Of a stretch of DNA of 64,000 nt, positions 9,361-18,521 are shown one piece after another (position 1 is the stretch's first letter; each line of letters starts with the position of its first letter). The notes beneath the pieces were generated by a model. The model saw only the letters and a program-made list of their open reading frames with translations. It did not search any database and was not told the DNA's origin. The stretch covers positions 1 through 64,000 of the forward strand of contig JACRLJ010000006.1 in assembly GCA_016215105.1 (NCBI GenBank). Direction: 5' to 3'. Both the position numbers and the translations under genes were made by a program. This stretch comes from Candidatus Hydrogenedentota bacterium. Lineage in GTDB: Bacteria; Hydrogenedentota; Hydrogenedentia; Hydrogenedentales; SLHB01.

Positions 9361-10767
9361 TCACACGGAGAGATGGGAGCGCAGGTCGTACTTGTTCACT
9401 TTGTAGGCCAGATCGCTACGCGAGATTCGGAGCCGGCGCGCGGCTTCCGCTTGGGCGCCTCCGGCCGCTTCCAGCGCACGGATGATAAGATCCCGTTCGA
9501 CTTGCTCGAGTGTCGCGCGTAGGTCGATGGGCTCAGCGTCCAAATTCCCACGTCCGAGGATAGTGTCCGCTACGGTACGACGCTCGGCGCTGGGCTCGGC
9601 GGGGACGATGGATACGGGAAAATCAGCGCTGGTTAGTTCGGTCTTCTTGCCAAGTATGTAGGCGCGTTCGATGAGGTTACGCAATTCGCGAACATTCCCG
9701 GGAAAGTGATACGTACAGAGGGCCTGAAGAGCCTGCGCGGCGATCGTGCGCTCCGGAACCTTCATGTCGTCCGCCACGGCTTTCAGGAAGAGCGTGGTAA
9801 GCGCAGGGATGTCCGCGGGGTGATCGCGCAAGGCTGGCACGGGCACGGGGACCACGGCCAGCCGGTAGTATAAGTCTTCGCGAAACGCCCCCTCACGGAC
9901 CCGCTCTTCGAGGTTACGGTGCGTGGCGACCAAAATACGCACGTCCACTTTGCGCGCCGCCGTCGAACCCACCCGCGTAATCTGTTGATCCACGAGTACA
10001 CGGAGCAATTTGGCCTGAAGCGGCAGCGGCATTTCGCCCGCTTCGTCGAGAAATAGCGTGCCCCCGTCGGCCGCCTCAAACAGTCCGCTACGCGCCCGGT
10101 CGGCGCCCGTGAACGCACCCCGCTCGTGTCCAAACAGTTGGCTCTCCAGCAGCGCTTCGGGCATTGCCGCACAGTTCACGGCGACAAACGGGTTCTTGGC
10201 GCGGCGGCTGTTGCGATGAATCCCTCGCGCCACAAGCTCCTTGCCGGTCCCGGTCTCGCCCGTGATGAGCGCCGTGGCGTCCGTCGCGGCGACACGCTGA
10301 ATCAGATGCCGCAATTCCGTCATCGCCCGACTCTCGCCGATGAGGTCATCCAGTCCGGACAGGCGGCGGACTTCGTCGCGCAAGCGCGCATTTTCTCGTG
10401 TAAGCTTTGTGTGGAGACACGCGCGATTGACCGCGGCGAGCACCGCGTCGGGGTCAAACGGCTTGGTGATGAAGTCGAACGCCCCATGGCGCATCGCCTT
10501 GACGGCAAGATCGACGGAGCCAAACGCCGTGAGCATAATGACCGGCGGGCTCAGCTCACTTTCGGCGCAAGCGGCCAGTATCTCCATTCCTTCGCCATCC
10601 TTCATCCGCTGATCGGTGAAGACCACGTCCCAGGACTCGGCCGCGATTAGCCTGCGCGCGCTCTTGACACCGTCGGCTTCGGCGGTTTCGTGATGGCGTT
10701 GAGTCAACAGCGCACACAGTACACGCCGCATATTGGCCTCATCGTCAACCACTAGAATACGGGCCAT
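9361..10767 (-). CDS. Sigma-54-dependent response regulator (NtrC family)
   Basis: A protein of 468 residues with three domains. The receiver (1-120) has the acidic pair DD at 8-9, phospho-acceptor Asp in VFTDQRM, Thr in MLTAFGS and Lys in ITKPF. The AAA+ domain (about 140-375) has Walker A GETGTGKE, the sigma-54 contact motif GAFTGA and Walker [10 protein letters not shown]. The Fis-type helix-turn-helix at the end is [19 protein letters not shown]. Phosphorylation would activate RNA polymerase-sigma-54. It is co-transcribed 9 bp downstream of the histidine kinase, and AAGGAGG precedes its ATG. The closest visible target is the sigma-54 promoter 316 bp downstream of its stop codon. Confidence 0.95.
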   Translation of the reverse strand: MARILVVDDEANMRRVLCALLTQRHHETAEADGVKSARRLIAAESWDVVFTDQRMKDGEGMEILAACAESELSPPVIMLTAFGSVDLAVKAMRHGAFDFITKPFDPDAVLAAVNRACLHTKLTRENARLRDEVRRLSGLDDLIGESRAMTELRHLIQRVAATDATALITGETGTGKELVARGIHRNSRRAKNPFVAVNCAAMPEALLESQLFGHERGAFTGADRARSGLFEAADGGTLFLDEAGEMPLPLQAKLLRVLVDQQITRVGSTAARKVDVRILVATHRNLEERVREGAFREDLYYRLAVVPVPVPALRDHPADIPALTTLFLKAVADDMKVPERTIAAQALQALCTYHFPGNVRELRNLIERAYILGKKTELTSADFPVSIVPAEPSAERRTVADTILGRGNLDAEPIDLRATLEQVERDLIIRALEAAGGAQAEAARRLRISRSDLAYKVNKYDLRSHLSV

Positions 10768-10776
10768 TTCCCTCCT

Positions 10777-12114
10777 TTACTTGTTCGTCGGCGCCACTGG
10801 ATCCGCGCTCGGTATCCGGACGGCAAAGCGCACCAAGCCCGGCTTATTCAATTCTAAATGCGCCGACCCTCCATGCGCCTCGGCGATCCTTCTGACAATC
10901 GCCAGGCCGAGACCCGTGCCCTGCGGCTTCGTGGTGAAAAAAGGCTCGAATAGCTGAGACGCCGCTGTCACTGAAACAGGGTCTCCGGCGTTCTGCACGT
11001 ACAGTTTGACCAGAGAATCGGCGCCCTGTTCGCAGCCGATCTCTATTTCGGATTCGGGACCGCTCGCCTCGAGCGCGTTCGTAATGAGGTTGAGCAGCGC
11101 CTGGTGGATCTGAAACGGTTCAACGTTTACCGTCTCGTTACCGCCGCAAACGCATCGAATCCGTATCCCCTTTTCGCTGGCGCGCGCCCGCGCCACGTCC
11201 GCCACGTACCGGAGCATCGTCCGCACATTTGTCGGCTCCGTGTGAAGTTCCGTGCTGCGCGCGTATGCCAGGAACTCCGTGGTGAAGCGTTCGAGCCGCC
11301 GCGCTTCCTCTATGGCAATGTTGAACATCTCGTCCCGAAGCGCGGCGTCGCTTTCGCCCTTCTTGACCATGGCCAGACTGCTGGCGATCATCGCAATCGG
11401 ATTACGGATCTCGTGCGCGATTCCGCTCGAGAGCCGGCCCACCGCCGCCATCTTCTCCTGTTTGACGAGTTGGTCTTTGGCGCGCTCGAGTTCGGACATC
11501 GCGCCGCGAAGCCGATTCTGTTCCTTGCGCAAGTTACTCGCCAAGAGCCAGACGACAAGACCGACCAGCAAATAAATAAAAATCGTTCCGGATGCTTCAA
11601 AGTACTCGGTGAGATTGCTGGAGGGATTTCGCCGATAGAAATCCCACACTTCCGCCATGGAAACGAAGCTCGCGCACGCTGCAACGCAAAGCGTGGCGGG
11701 AAACGACGTCCGGAACCCCGCCGCGATGACCGGAAGCACGAGCAGCACCGTGTAGTGGGTGTCCTCATTCTTGGACACGATCGACACCAAGGTGGCAAAC
11801 CCCAAGTGCATCAGAATCGAGAAGCGGCTGTATAGAAACTGCGCCTTGGGGCTAATCGGGCTCTCGCGCGCGCTAAGCCACAGCAACTCGCCGGTTTGTA
11901 TCAGAAAGCGCCCGCCGAATAGCGTAAGAATCGCGCGTGTTGGCCACCCCAGCAGTGATTGAAAAGACAAATGCAGGAGGAGAACGGACGACATGATCGC
12001 AAGATTGGTGAGGATCAGCGCCGATTCCTGTGCGCGAAACGCGCTATAGCCGGAATCCAGCGGAAAGAGCGCGACATTCTGCTGAGCGTCCGTATGACCC
12101 TTCCCGTTTGGCAT
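10777..12114 (-). CDS. Membrane sensor histidine kinase
   Basis: A protein of 445 residues. The N-terminal ~190 residues form about six membrane helices with no recognisable periplasmic sensor domain. A short coiled coil (EQNRLRGAMSELERAKDQL) then leads to the dimerisation/phospho-acceptor domain, H-box SSGIAHEIRNPIAM. The ATPase domain has N-box HQALLNLITNALEAS, a G1-like box VQNAGDP (Asn replaces the usual Asp), an F-box LFEPFFTTK and a G2-box GTGLGLAIVRRIAE. It is first in a two-gene operon with the NtrC-type regulator. The signal sensed is unknown; the neighbouring rubrerythrin suggests redox or membrane stress. Confidence 0.93.
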   Translation of the reverse strand: MPNGKGHTDAQQNVALFPLDSGYSAFRAQESALILTNLAIMSSVLLLHLSFQSLLGWPTRAILTLFGGRFLIQTGELLWLSARESPISPKAQFLYSRFSILMHLGFATLVSIVSKNEDTHYTVLLVLPVIAAGFRTSFPATLCVAACASFVSMAEVWDFYRRNPSSNLTEYFEASGTIFIYLLVGLVVWLLASNLRKEQNRLRGAMSELERAKDQLVKQEKMAAVGRLSSGIAHEIRNPIAMIASSLAMVKKGESDAALRDEMFNIAIEEARRLERFTTEFLAYARSTELHTEPTNVRTMLRYVADVARARASEKGIRIRCVCGGNETVNVEPFQIHQALLNLITNALEASGPESEIEIGCEQGADSLVKLYVQNAGDPVSVTAASQLFEPFFTTKPQGTGLGLAIVRRIAEAHGGSAHLELNKPGLVRFAVRIPSADPVAPTNK

Positions 12115-12225
12115 GACTCAATTATATCGGAAGCGGGCGCGATTATCAGCGAACGTGAGCCGACTCGCCGCTCAGACGTTCACGGGCGCGGCAATCCGTA
12201 CTGGAATGTCCTCCTTTGGCGCGGC

Positions 12226-13776
12226 TCAACTCTGATAGAGCTTCTCGTACGCGGGAACGCGGCTCTCCCAGCCGTTGCGCTGGGCGAGGGCGTTGGACTG
12301 GAGCCGGCTGTAGTCGTTGGCGTTATGATAGGCCTTGATAGCGCGAGCGGCGGCCGCTGTCATGTCGGCAGGCTCGAATTGATCGAATACGAAACCGTTT
12401 GGCGAGGGAAATGAGTCGGTTTCCATCTCGGACACCGTGTCGGCGAGGCCGCCGGTGGCGCGCACGATGGGAATGGCGCCGTAACGCTGGCATTCCATTT
12501 GCACGAGTCCGCACGGTTCGTAACGGGACGGCATGAGGAAGAAATCGGCGAGTGTGTAGTGGAGTGATGTGTCGCTCGGGGAACTCAGTTCGGGCGGGTT
12601 AAGGCGCAATCGATCCGGGTGCTGCTTGGCGACCAGGTTGAGGACCTCCCACAATTCCATCAGCTCGGGCGTCGCTCCCGGGACGCCCCATGCGACAAGA
12701 ACAACACGGGCCTTGGTGAGCAGCTTGGGCAGCCCCGCCGCGATGATGCCGACGCCTTTCTGCATGTCCCAGCGGCTCCGGATACCAATTACCGGATCGC
12801 CGGTGTCTTTCCATTTCCATGTGGAGAAAAGGGACCGCTGGCATTTCCGTTTCGCGTCGTCAACCGCTTTGAGTGCGCCGCTACCGGAGTAGTCGAGACC
12901 GGAAAGCGCCCAGCGTTGATCGTCGATTCCGTTGATGACGCCGGTGAGGCGCTCTCTCTCGCGTAAGCCCCGCAGCACGCCGGACAATCCGAATCCATAT
13001 TCGTCGGATCGGCAAATCTCGTCGGCGTAAGTCCGGCTGACGGTGTTCACCATGTCCGCGCGGAGCAATCCGGCCTTCAGGCAATTCGCGCGGCCATAGA
13101 ACTCGAAGCATTCCAAGTTGAACAACTCGGTGGGCAAGCCGGCGTAGGCCACCAGCGCGGGATCTCCGTTGCCCTGATTGAGCAGGTTGTGGATCGTGAG
13201 TACAGTACGAACGGCGGACGCCATGCTGTCCGGTTGTTGCTGGCGCAACTGAGAAACATACACCGGCAGCAAGGCGGTCTGCGCGTCGTGGCAGTGTACA
13301 ACGTCGGGCTGCCAGTCCAAGACGGAGATCAACTCCATCACCGCTCGGGAGTACGCGATCCAGGGTTCGTGGTTGGGCCAGGTGTATATCTCGCTCGCGG
13401 ACCGCACGGTCTCGAAATGCTTGTGATTACCCGCGAGCATGACGGTAAGTGTCCGGCCATCCGCGCCAGGACACTCGACGGTGAGTTCGTGAACCGGCGA
13501 GATCTCGGTGGCGCCAACTCCCAACGGAACAACCAGCCGGTCGCTGAGTAGCGTCAGCCCATCGCGGGCGCGCAGGAATCCGTAGGACGGGAGAACGACG
13601 CGCACGTCGTGGCCCTGACGCAACAGGGCCGATCCCAGCCCCAGGATGTACTCACCGATTCCACCGACTGAGACAAGAGGGGTAAGCTCAGCGGACACGA
13701 GCAGTATCTTGCGCGCCGTTCCTGCGTCGACGACCGCCTTGCGCGAGCTGATAAGCGCGGGATAGTTGCTATACAC
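12226..13776 (-). CDS. glgA: Glycogen/starch synthase-like glycosyltransferase (GT5)
   Basis: A protein of 516 residues with two Rossmann domains. The N-terminal GT5 domain starts KILLVSAELTPLVSVGGIGEYI and includes VVHCHDAQTALLPVY. The C-terminal domain has PSRYEPCGLVQMECQRYG and the glycine-rich RATGGLADTV. GlgA enzymes transfer glucose from ADP-glucose to glycogen. The N-terminal KTGGL motif, whose Lys contacts the nucleotide sugar in characterised GlgA, reads SVGGI here, so donor specificity may differ. The GTG start (13776) overlaps the last codons of the aminotransferase gene by 8 bp, indicating translational coupling. A start a few codons downstream is also possible. Confidence 0.82.
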   Translation of the reverse strand: MYSNYPALISSRKAVVDAGTARKILLVSAELTPLVSVGGIGEYILGLGSALLRQGHDVRVVLPSYGFLRARDGLTLLSDRLVVPLGVGATEISPVHELTVECPGADGRTLTVMLAGNHKHFETVRSASEIYTWPNHEPWIAYSRAVMELISVLDWQPDVVHCHDAQTALLPVYVSQLRQQQPDSMASAVRTVLTIHNLLNQGNGDPALVAYAGLPTELFNLECFEFYGRANCLKAGLLRADMVNTVSRTYADEICRSDEYGFGLSGVLRGLRERERLTGVINGIDDQRWALSGLDYSGSGALKAVDDAKRKCQRSLFSTWKWKDTGDPVIGIRSRWDMQKGVGIIAAGLPKLLTKARVVLVAWGVPGATPELMELWEVLNLVAKQHPDRLRLNPPELSSPSDTSLHYTLADFFLMPSRYEPCGLVQMECQRYGAIPIVRATGGLADTVSEMETDSFPSPNGFVFDQFEPADMTAAAARAIKAYHNANDYSRLQSNALAQRNGWESRVPAYEKLYQS

Positions 13777-15025
13777 GGCGCCACGCGCTTTCCAGGACCG
13801 CGAACGCTTCGTCCAATTCCTTCTCCGTAATGACCAGCGGCGGACTCACCCGCAGCACCTTCGCGGCAAGCGGCCCGAGAAAATGGACGCCTTCCTTTCC
13901 GGTTCCGCGGTACGCCTCGAGGACGCAGCGGTTCGCAGTGTCGGCGTCGGCAATCTCGACGCCGTACACCAGTCCCTCCCCCCGCACATGGGTAACAAAC
14001 GGAAACGTGTCCTTGAGGGCAAGCAGCTTCTTCCGGAGGACCGGCGCGATCGTCTGGCAGTGCGCGACGATGTGCTGTTCGTCGAACACGTCGAGCGTGG
14101 CGCAGATCGCAGCGCAGGCGTGCGGGTTACCGCTGAACGTGTCAGAAGCCTCGCCGTAGTCGAGCGCGTCAATCAGATCGGCGCGGCCCACGACGGCCGC
14201 GGCGGGCTCTCCATTGGCGAGGCCCTTGCCAAGCACGACGAGATCGGGCTGAATGCCATAGGTTTGAAACGCGTACATCGAGCCGGTGCGTCCGTGGCAC
14301 GATTGGACCTCGTCGAGAATGAAGGCCACGTCGTGCTTCTTGCACCACGCTTGCAGTAACTGGTGGTACCACGCAGGCGGATGAAAGGACCCTTTGGCGC
14401 CAAGGTACGGCTCGGTGATTAGCAGCGCGATCCGGTTGGGAAACTCGGCGGCCAGCGCATCAAGTTCGCTCCGGTAAAACTCGGGTGTCTTTTCTTCATA
14501 CAGCGGAAATGAAATGAAGCGGACGTTAGGATTTGTGCTCGACTCACCGGAAACATCTGCGGCGAGACCTTTCTTGCCGTGAAACCCGCCGCGCGTCGCG
14601 ACAATGATTGGGCGGTCCGGCTGACGATGCAGCGCGGCCCACATCGCCTTCTGCACCCCTTCGGATCCGCTGGCGGCCCAGAAGAGTTTCTGCGCGTTGG
14701 GCATGTTGAGACTGGCGACCAGACGCTCGGCGGCTTCGACTTCAATCGGAGTTGTGGCGTTGTACGACGTGCGCGGCAGCGACCCGCAATAGTGACGATA
14801 CCGCTCCTCGAAACGCGCGTGGGCATGGCCCAAATTGGCCACGAGAACGCCGGAAGTGAAATCCGTAAGGCGGCGGCCGTCGGCGGTCCAGAGATGAACG
14901 CCTTGCGCGCGGGCAATGACGGTCTGAGTAGGCGTGCGGGTATTCTGCGCGCGGCCTACGACTGCGGCCAGACGCCCGCGCAAGGAATTGCCGAGAGGTT
15001 CCCCGGGGTGTTCAATCGATGACAC
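13769..15025 (-). CDS. Class-III PLP-dependent aminotransferase
   Basis: A protein of about 418 residues of the acetylornithine/GABA/glutamate-semialdehyde aminotransferase fold. Visible are the PLP-phosphate region (FWAASGSEGVQKA), the Asp that holds the pyridine nitrogen in FILDEVQSCHGRTG, and the Schiff-base lysine in LVVLGKGLANGEP. The GTG at 15025 (VSSIEHPGEP) is preferred over an upstream ATG at 15148 because AAGGAAA lies 6-12 bases before it and the extra 41 residues look non-native. The substrate amine cannot be assigned. It precedes and overlaps the GT5 gene, an unusual pairing that may hint at an amino-sugar or storage role. Confidence 0.85.
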   Translation of the reverse strand: MSSIEHPGEPLGNSLRGRLAAVVGRAQNTRTPTQTVIARAQGVHLWTADGRRLTDFTSGVLVANLGHAHARFEERYRHYCGSLPRTSYNATTPIEVEAAERLVASLNMPNAQKLFWAASGSEGVQKAMWAALHRQPDRPIIVATRGGFHGKKGLAADVSGESSTNPNVRFISFPLYEEKTPEFYRSELDALAAEFPNRIALLITEPYLGAKGSFHPPAWYHQLLQAWCKKHDVAFILDEVQSCHGRTGSMYAFQTYGIQPDLVVLGKGLANGEPAAAVVGRADLIDALDYGEASDTFSGNPHACAAICATLDVFDEQHIVAHCQTIAPVLRKKLLALKDTFPFVTHVRGEGLVYGVEIADADTANRCVLEAYRGTGKEGVHFLGPLAAKVLRVSPPLVITEKELDEAFAVLESAWRRV

Positions 15026-15334
15026 AGCTTGATTTCCTTTCAGAATGGGGTCCAAGCTAAGTGTAGCGCAGAATAGGCGCGGAATTAAATCACCGGCCGC
15101 CCAAGACGCGTTACGAGCGTTTGCCGATGGACGCGGTCGCCGCATCACCGGGGCGCCAGTAACGCAGCAAGCCGCGACAGCTAGTCTGGGCGCGTTGACT
15201 ATCTAAACTGGAACGTAGTTGTCTCCTGGTCAGCTTTCGTAGACTTACCAAGTCGCATCCCCCAGAGCGGCGCGGCGATTCACCGCGACTGGTCAATGCA
15301 CAAACGCGGTGTGGCGCGGAAGAGGTAACTCAAC

Positions 15335-16354
15335 ATGTGGATCGTCATAATATGCGCGGGGTTCGCCGCTGGCGCCACACCCCGGAACGAGATCCCTATC
15401 GGGCCGGGTCTGCGGGCGCTCGCCGCTCCTCGACATCTGGATATCGGCGCCGCCGTGGCCATCGAGCCGTTGGCGGGCGATCCACGGTATCGCGACGCAT
15501 TGGCTCGGGATTGCAGCATTCTCACATCGGAAAACGTGATGAAGTTCGGACCGATTCATCCCGAACCGGACCGGTACGCGTTTGAAGCGGCCGATGCATT
15601 GGTGGCGTTTGCGCAGCAGCACGGCATGCGGGTGCGCGGGCATGCGCTGGTCTGGCACGAGCAGCTCGCGCCATGGGTGACCGAGCGGCAGCGAACCCGG
15701 GAAGAATGGCAACGCCTATTGCACGACCATATCAGCGCCGTTGTGGGTCACTACAAGGGGCGCGTCTACGCGTGGGATGTGGTCAACGAAGCGGTGGCCG
15801 AAGACGGGACACTGCGCGAAACCCCGTGGCTCAAAGGCATCGGTCCGGACTATCTCGAAATGGCGTTCCGGTGGGCCCACGAGGCCGACCCGGACGCGAA
15901 ACTGTTCTACAACGACTATGGCGAGTCGAACGAGCGCAAGCAGAAGGCAATTCATCGGCTGCTACGTGACTTGCTGAAGAAGGGTGCTCCCATCCACGGC
16001 GCCGGACTCCAAATGCACATGGACGTAGACAGCCATCCTCGGCCGAGCGCCGTGGCGCGCGCCATCACCCGATTACATCGGCTCGGTCTCGAAGTCCACG
16101 TCACGGAAATGGATGTGGCCGTTCCGGAGCCGTTCACAGATAGGCGCCTGGGCGAACAGGCCGAGTTGTATCGAAAGATGATGCGGACCTGCCTGGACAC
16201 AAAAGGCTGCACCGCGTTTATCACCTGGGGTATCTCTGACCGGTACTCCTGGATCCCGGCGTTCCGGCGCGGCTGGGGCGCCGCCCTGCCGCTCGACGCC
16301 GAATTCCAAGCCAAGCCCGGATACCGCGCGATTCGTGACGCGCTGTCGCGCTAA
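15335..16354 (+). CDS. Secreted endo-1,4-beta-xylanase (GH10)
   Basis: A protein of 339 residues and a single-domain GH10 barrel after a short signal peptide (MWIVIICAGFAAGA). It has SENVMKFGPIHPEP, GHALVWHEQ, the acid/base Glu in WDVVNEAV (about residue 152) and the nucleophile Glu in VHVTEMDV (about 257), then TWGISDRYSWIP near the end. All GH10 signature positions are intact. It hydrolyses internal beta-1,4 bonds of xylan or related polymers. No carbohydrate-binding module is present. It is a single gene divergent from the aminotransferase. The 186-bp spacer upstream and 110-bp spacer downstream show no other gene. Confidence 0.93.
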   Translation: MWIVIICAGFAAGATPRNEIPIGPGLRALAAPRHLDIGAAVAIEPLAGDPRYRDALARDCSILTSENVMKFGPIHPEPDRYAFEAADALVAFAQQHGMRVRGHALVWHEQLAPWVTERQRTREEWQRLLHDHISAVVGHYKGRVYAWDVVNEAVAEDGTLRETPWLKGIGPDYLEMAFRWAHEADPDAKLFYNDYGESNERKQKAIHRLLRDLLKKGAPIHGAGLQMHMDVDSHPRPSAVARAITRLHRLGLEVHVTEMDVAVPEPFTDRRLGEQAELYRKMMRTCLDTKGCTAFITWGISDRYSWIPAFRRGWGAALPLDAEFQAKPGYRAIRDALSR

Positions 16355-16464
16355 CTCCTCATTTCTTTTCACACGATTCACGAGCTACACTACCGGGATG
16401 CGGTTGTGCGGTCTTGAATCCATAAAATGCTTGCCGGAACGCAGAGTACAGAAGGAGTACACGT

Positions 16465-17835
16465 ATGTCAGGATTGGACGCGGCGTTAGAGTTGGTGCGA
16501 GGACAGCGCGACGCGCATTTGGAACAATACAAGGAGTTTCTCCGGCTGCCAAGCATTTCGACGTTGCCGCAGCACAAGGCGGACGTGGAGCGTACGGCGG
16601 CGTGGGTCGCGGACGAATTGCGGCGCGCCGGAATGACGACGGTCGAAATTGTGCCGACCGCGTGTCATCCCGTGGTCTATGCGGAGTGGCTGGGCGCGCC
16701 GGGAAAGCCGACTGTCTTGGTTTACGGTCACTACGACGTGCAGCCCGCCGATCCGCTCGGGGAATGGGTTTCACCGCCCTTCGATCCGCAGGTGCGGGGG
16801 GAGAATATCTACGCGCGCGGCGCCTCCGATATGAAGGGGCAGATCTTTGCCCAGATCAAGGCGGTCGAGGCGTTGATGAAGCAGGGACCCCTCCCGGTCA
16901 ATATCAAGTACATGATCGAAGGGGAAGAGGAGATTGGCTCACCCAACTTGGGCGCATTTATCGATGCCCATCGCGGCCAATTGACGTGTGACGCTGTGCT
17001 GAATTGTGACGCGGGTATTCATCGACCCGACGTACCGGGGATCATCTACTCACTGCGGGGCTTGGCGTACTTCGAGCTCGAGGTCCATGGTCCGAAGACG
17101 GACCTGCACTCGGGGCTGTTTGGCGGCTCGATCCACAACCCCGCCCAAGTGCTCTGCGAACTCATTGCCGGAATGCACGACGAACACGGGCGTGTCACGC
17201 TTCCGGGATTCTACAAGAATGTGCGCCCCTTGACGCCGGAAGAGCGCCGCGATCTGGCGCGTTTGCCTCATTCCGACCAGGAGTGGAAGGAAGTGGCCGG
17301 GGTCCCGGCGCTGTGGGGCGAGCATGGTTACACTACCCTGGAACGGGTCGGCGCCCGGCCCACGCTCGAAGTAAACGGCATCATCAGCGGCTTTACCGGC
17401 GTAGGATCGAAGACGGTGCTCCCGGCCAAGGCGATGGCGAAAATCTCGATGCGGCTCGTGGCGGATCAGGACGGGGCAGAGGTGTATGATCAATTGTCCC
17501 AGTATCTTACGCAGCGCGCCCCCGCGTCGGTAACGTGGGAACTTCGGGAATTGACGCATGGCAAAGGGGCTATCATGGACCGAACGACTCCGGCGATGAA
17601 AGCGGCTGTGGCCGCCTTGAAAGAAGTGTTCGGGGTAGATCCCGTTTTCAAGCGCGAGGGGGGCAGCGTACCCGTGGTTAGCCTGTTGCAGGAGAAACTG
17701 GGGGTAGATTCAGTGATGCTTGGGTTTGCGATGCCCGACGACGGTATCCACGGCCCAAACGAGAAGCAGCACTTGCCCAGTTTCTACCGGGGCATCGAGA
17801 CTTATATCCGGTTCCTGTCGGGCCTGGCGATGTAG
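16465..17835 (+). CDS. M20 family metallopeptidase (dipeptidase)
   Basis: A protein of 456 residues resembling M20 (CNDP/DapE-like) dipeptidases. Zinc ligands and catalytic residues are visible: VYGHYDVQP (His about 88), ARGASDMKG (Asp about 119), EGEEEIGSP (catalytic Glu and ligand Glu about 152-153), CDAG (Asp), and a C-terminal GIHGPNEKQHL His. The inserted dimerisation domain covers about residues 210-370 and includes GPKTDLHSGLFGG. There is no signal peptide, so it is cytoplasmic. AAGGAG precedes the ATG. It probably cleaves dipeptides or N-acyl amino acids; the exact substrate is not determinable. Confidence 0.9.
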   Translation: MSGLDAALELVRGQRDAHLEQYKEFLRLPSISTLPQHKADVERTAAWVADELRRAGMTTVEIVPTACHPVVYAEWLGAPGKPTVLVYGHYDVQPADPLGEWVSPPFDPQVRGENIYARGASDMKGQIFAQIKAVEALMKQGPLPVNIKYMIEGEEEIGSPNLGAFIDAHRGQLTCDAVLNCDAGIHRPDVPGIIYSLRGLAYFELEVHGPKTDLHSGLFGGSIHNPAQVLCELIAGMHDEHGRVTLPGFYKNVRPLTPEERRDLARLPHSDQEWKEVAGVPALWGEHGYTTLERVGARPTLEVNGIISGFTGVGSKTVLPAKAMAKISMRLVADQDGAEVYDQLSQYLTQRAPASVTWELRELTHGKGAIMDRTTPAMKAAVAALKEVFGVDPVFKREGGSVPVVSLLQEKLGVDSVMLGFAMPDDGIHGPNEKQHLPSFYRGIETYIRFLSGLAM

Positions 17836-17870
17836 GTCGTAAGTCCTTGCGGAGTCGAATGATAAGGCGT

Positions 17871-18248
17871 TTAGAGTAGCCCTGCGGCAATTTGGAAGAA
17901 TCCGGCGCCAAACCATACCAGCAGGAATGGGACGTAGATCGCGATGCATACATACTGCAACGGGCGGCGCCGCCACAATACCGGGACCAGCACGAGTGCG
18001 GCGGCGAGCAACGTCAGTCCACCGGCCCATGCCAAGCTGAAGGAGCGAAGTCCCGCGTTCGGAAAGTCCACCAGCCATACGATGGGACCGGCCCACGGAC
18101 CGAAGTAGTTCGCGGCCACCGCCACGACGCGCTGAAGCGGAGAAATGGGCGCATCGTCGGGTCTCGCTATTAGGTGAAGGAAAGAGAACGGGACACTAAT
18201 GGCCACCAGGAAGACGAGATAGGCGAAAAGGAGGCTTCGCGAAGTCAT
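17871..18248 (-). CDS. Small membrane protein of unknown function
   Basis: A protein of 125 residues with about four hydrophobic segments: near the N-terminus (LLFAYLVFLVAISVPF), about 45-60, about 75-95 and the C-terminus (YVPFLLVWFGAGFFQI). I recognise no family. It is convergent with the peptidase gene and transcribed away from rpsB. Codon use and the continuous hydrophobic pattern support a real gene, but the function is unknown. Confidence 0.5.
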   Translation of the reverse strand: MTSRSLLFAYLVFLVAISVPFSFLHLIARPDDAPISPLQRVVAVAANYFGPWAGPIVWLVDFPNAGLRSFSLAWAGGLTLLAAALVLVPVLWRRRPLQYVCIAIYVPFLLVWFGAGFFQIAAGLL

Positions 18249-18441
18249 GACCTAGGTCCTCCACGTATATGGTCACCGTTGGAAACCCCGGCGTCTTCAT
18301 TGTAGCACAGTCTTTTCCGTACGGCTCGGCAAATTCTCTCGTTGCGGCCATGGCAAGCCGCGTGCGGACACGAACTTGCGAGGTGGCGCGGCCGTGTGCT
18401 ATGGTACCGTGCTTTTCAATTCACAGGGGTTCTGTGTAAAG

Positions 18442-18482
18442 AGCGGTCCGGGTGCCCGGCGCATGACGCCGGGTTGGCCGCT
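18442..18482 (+). promoter_or_regulatory. Hairpin in the rpsB leader
   Basis: An outer stem AGCGG/CCGCT and inner stem CCCGGCG-CATGA-CGCCGGG form a stable hairpin 40-80 bases upstream of the rpsB ATG. It is a candidate for S2 autoregulation by analogy with other ribosomal-protein leaders; it matches no leader class I can name. Confidence 0.35.
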
Positions 18483-18521
18483 GGAACTCCAACGGGCAAC
18501 CCAAAATGGAGGTTTTTTGTT

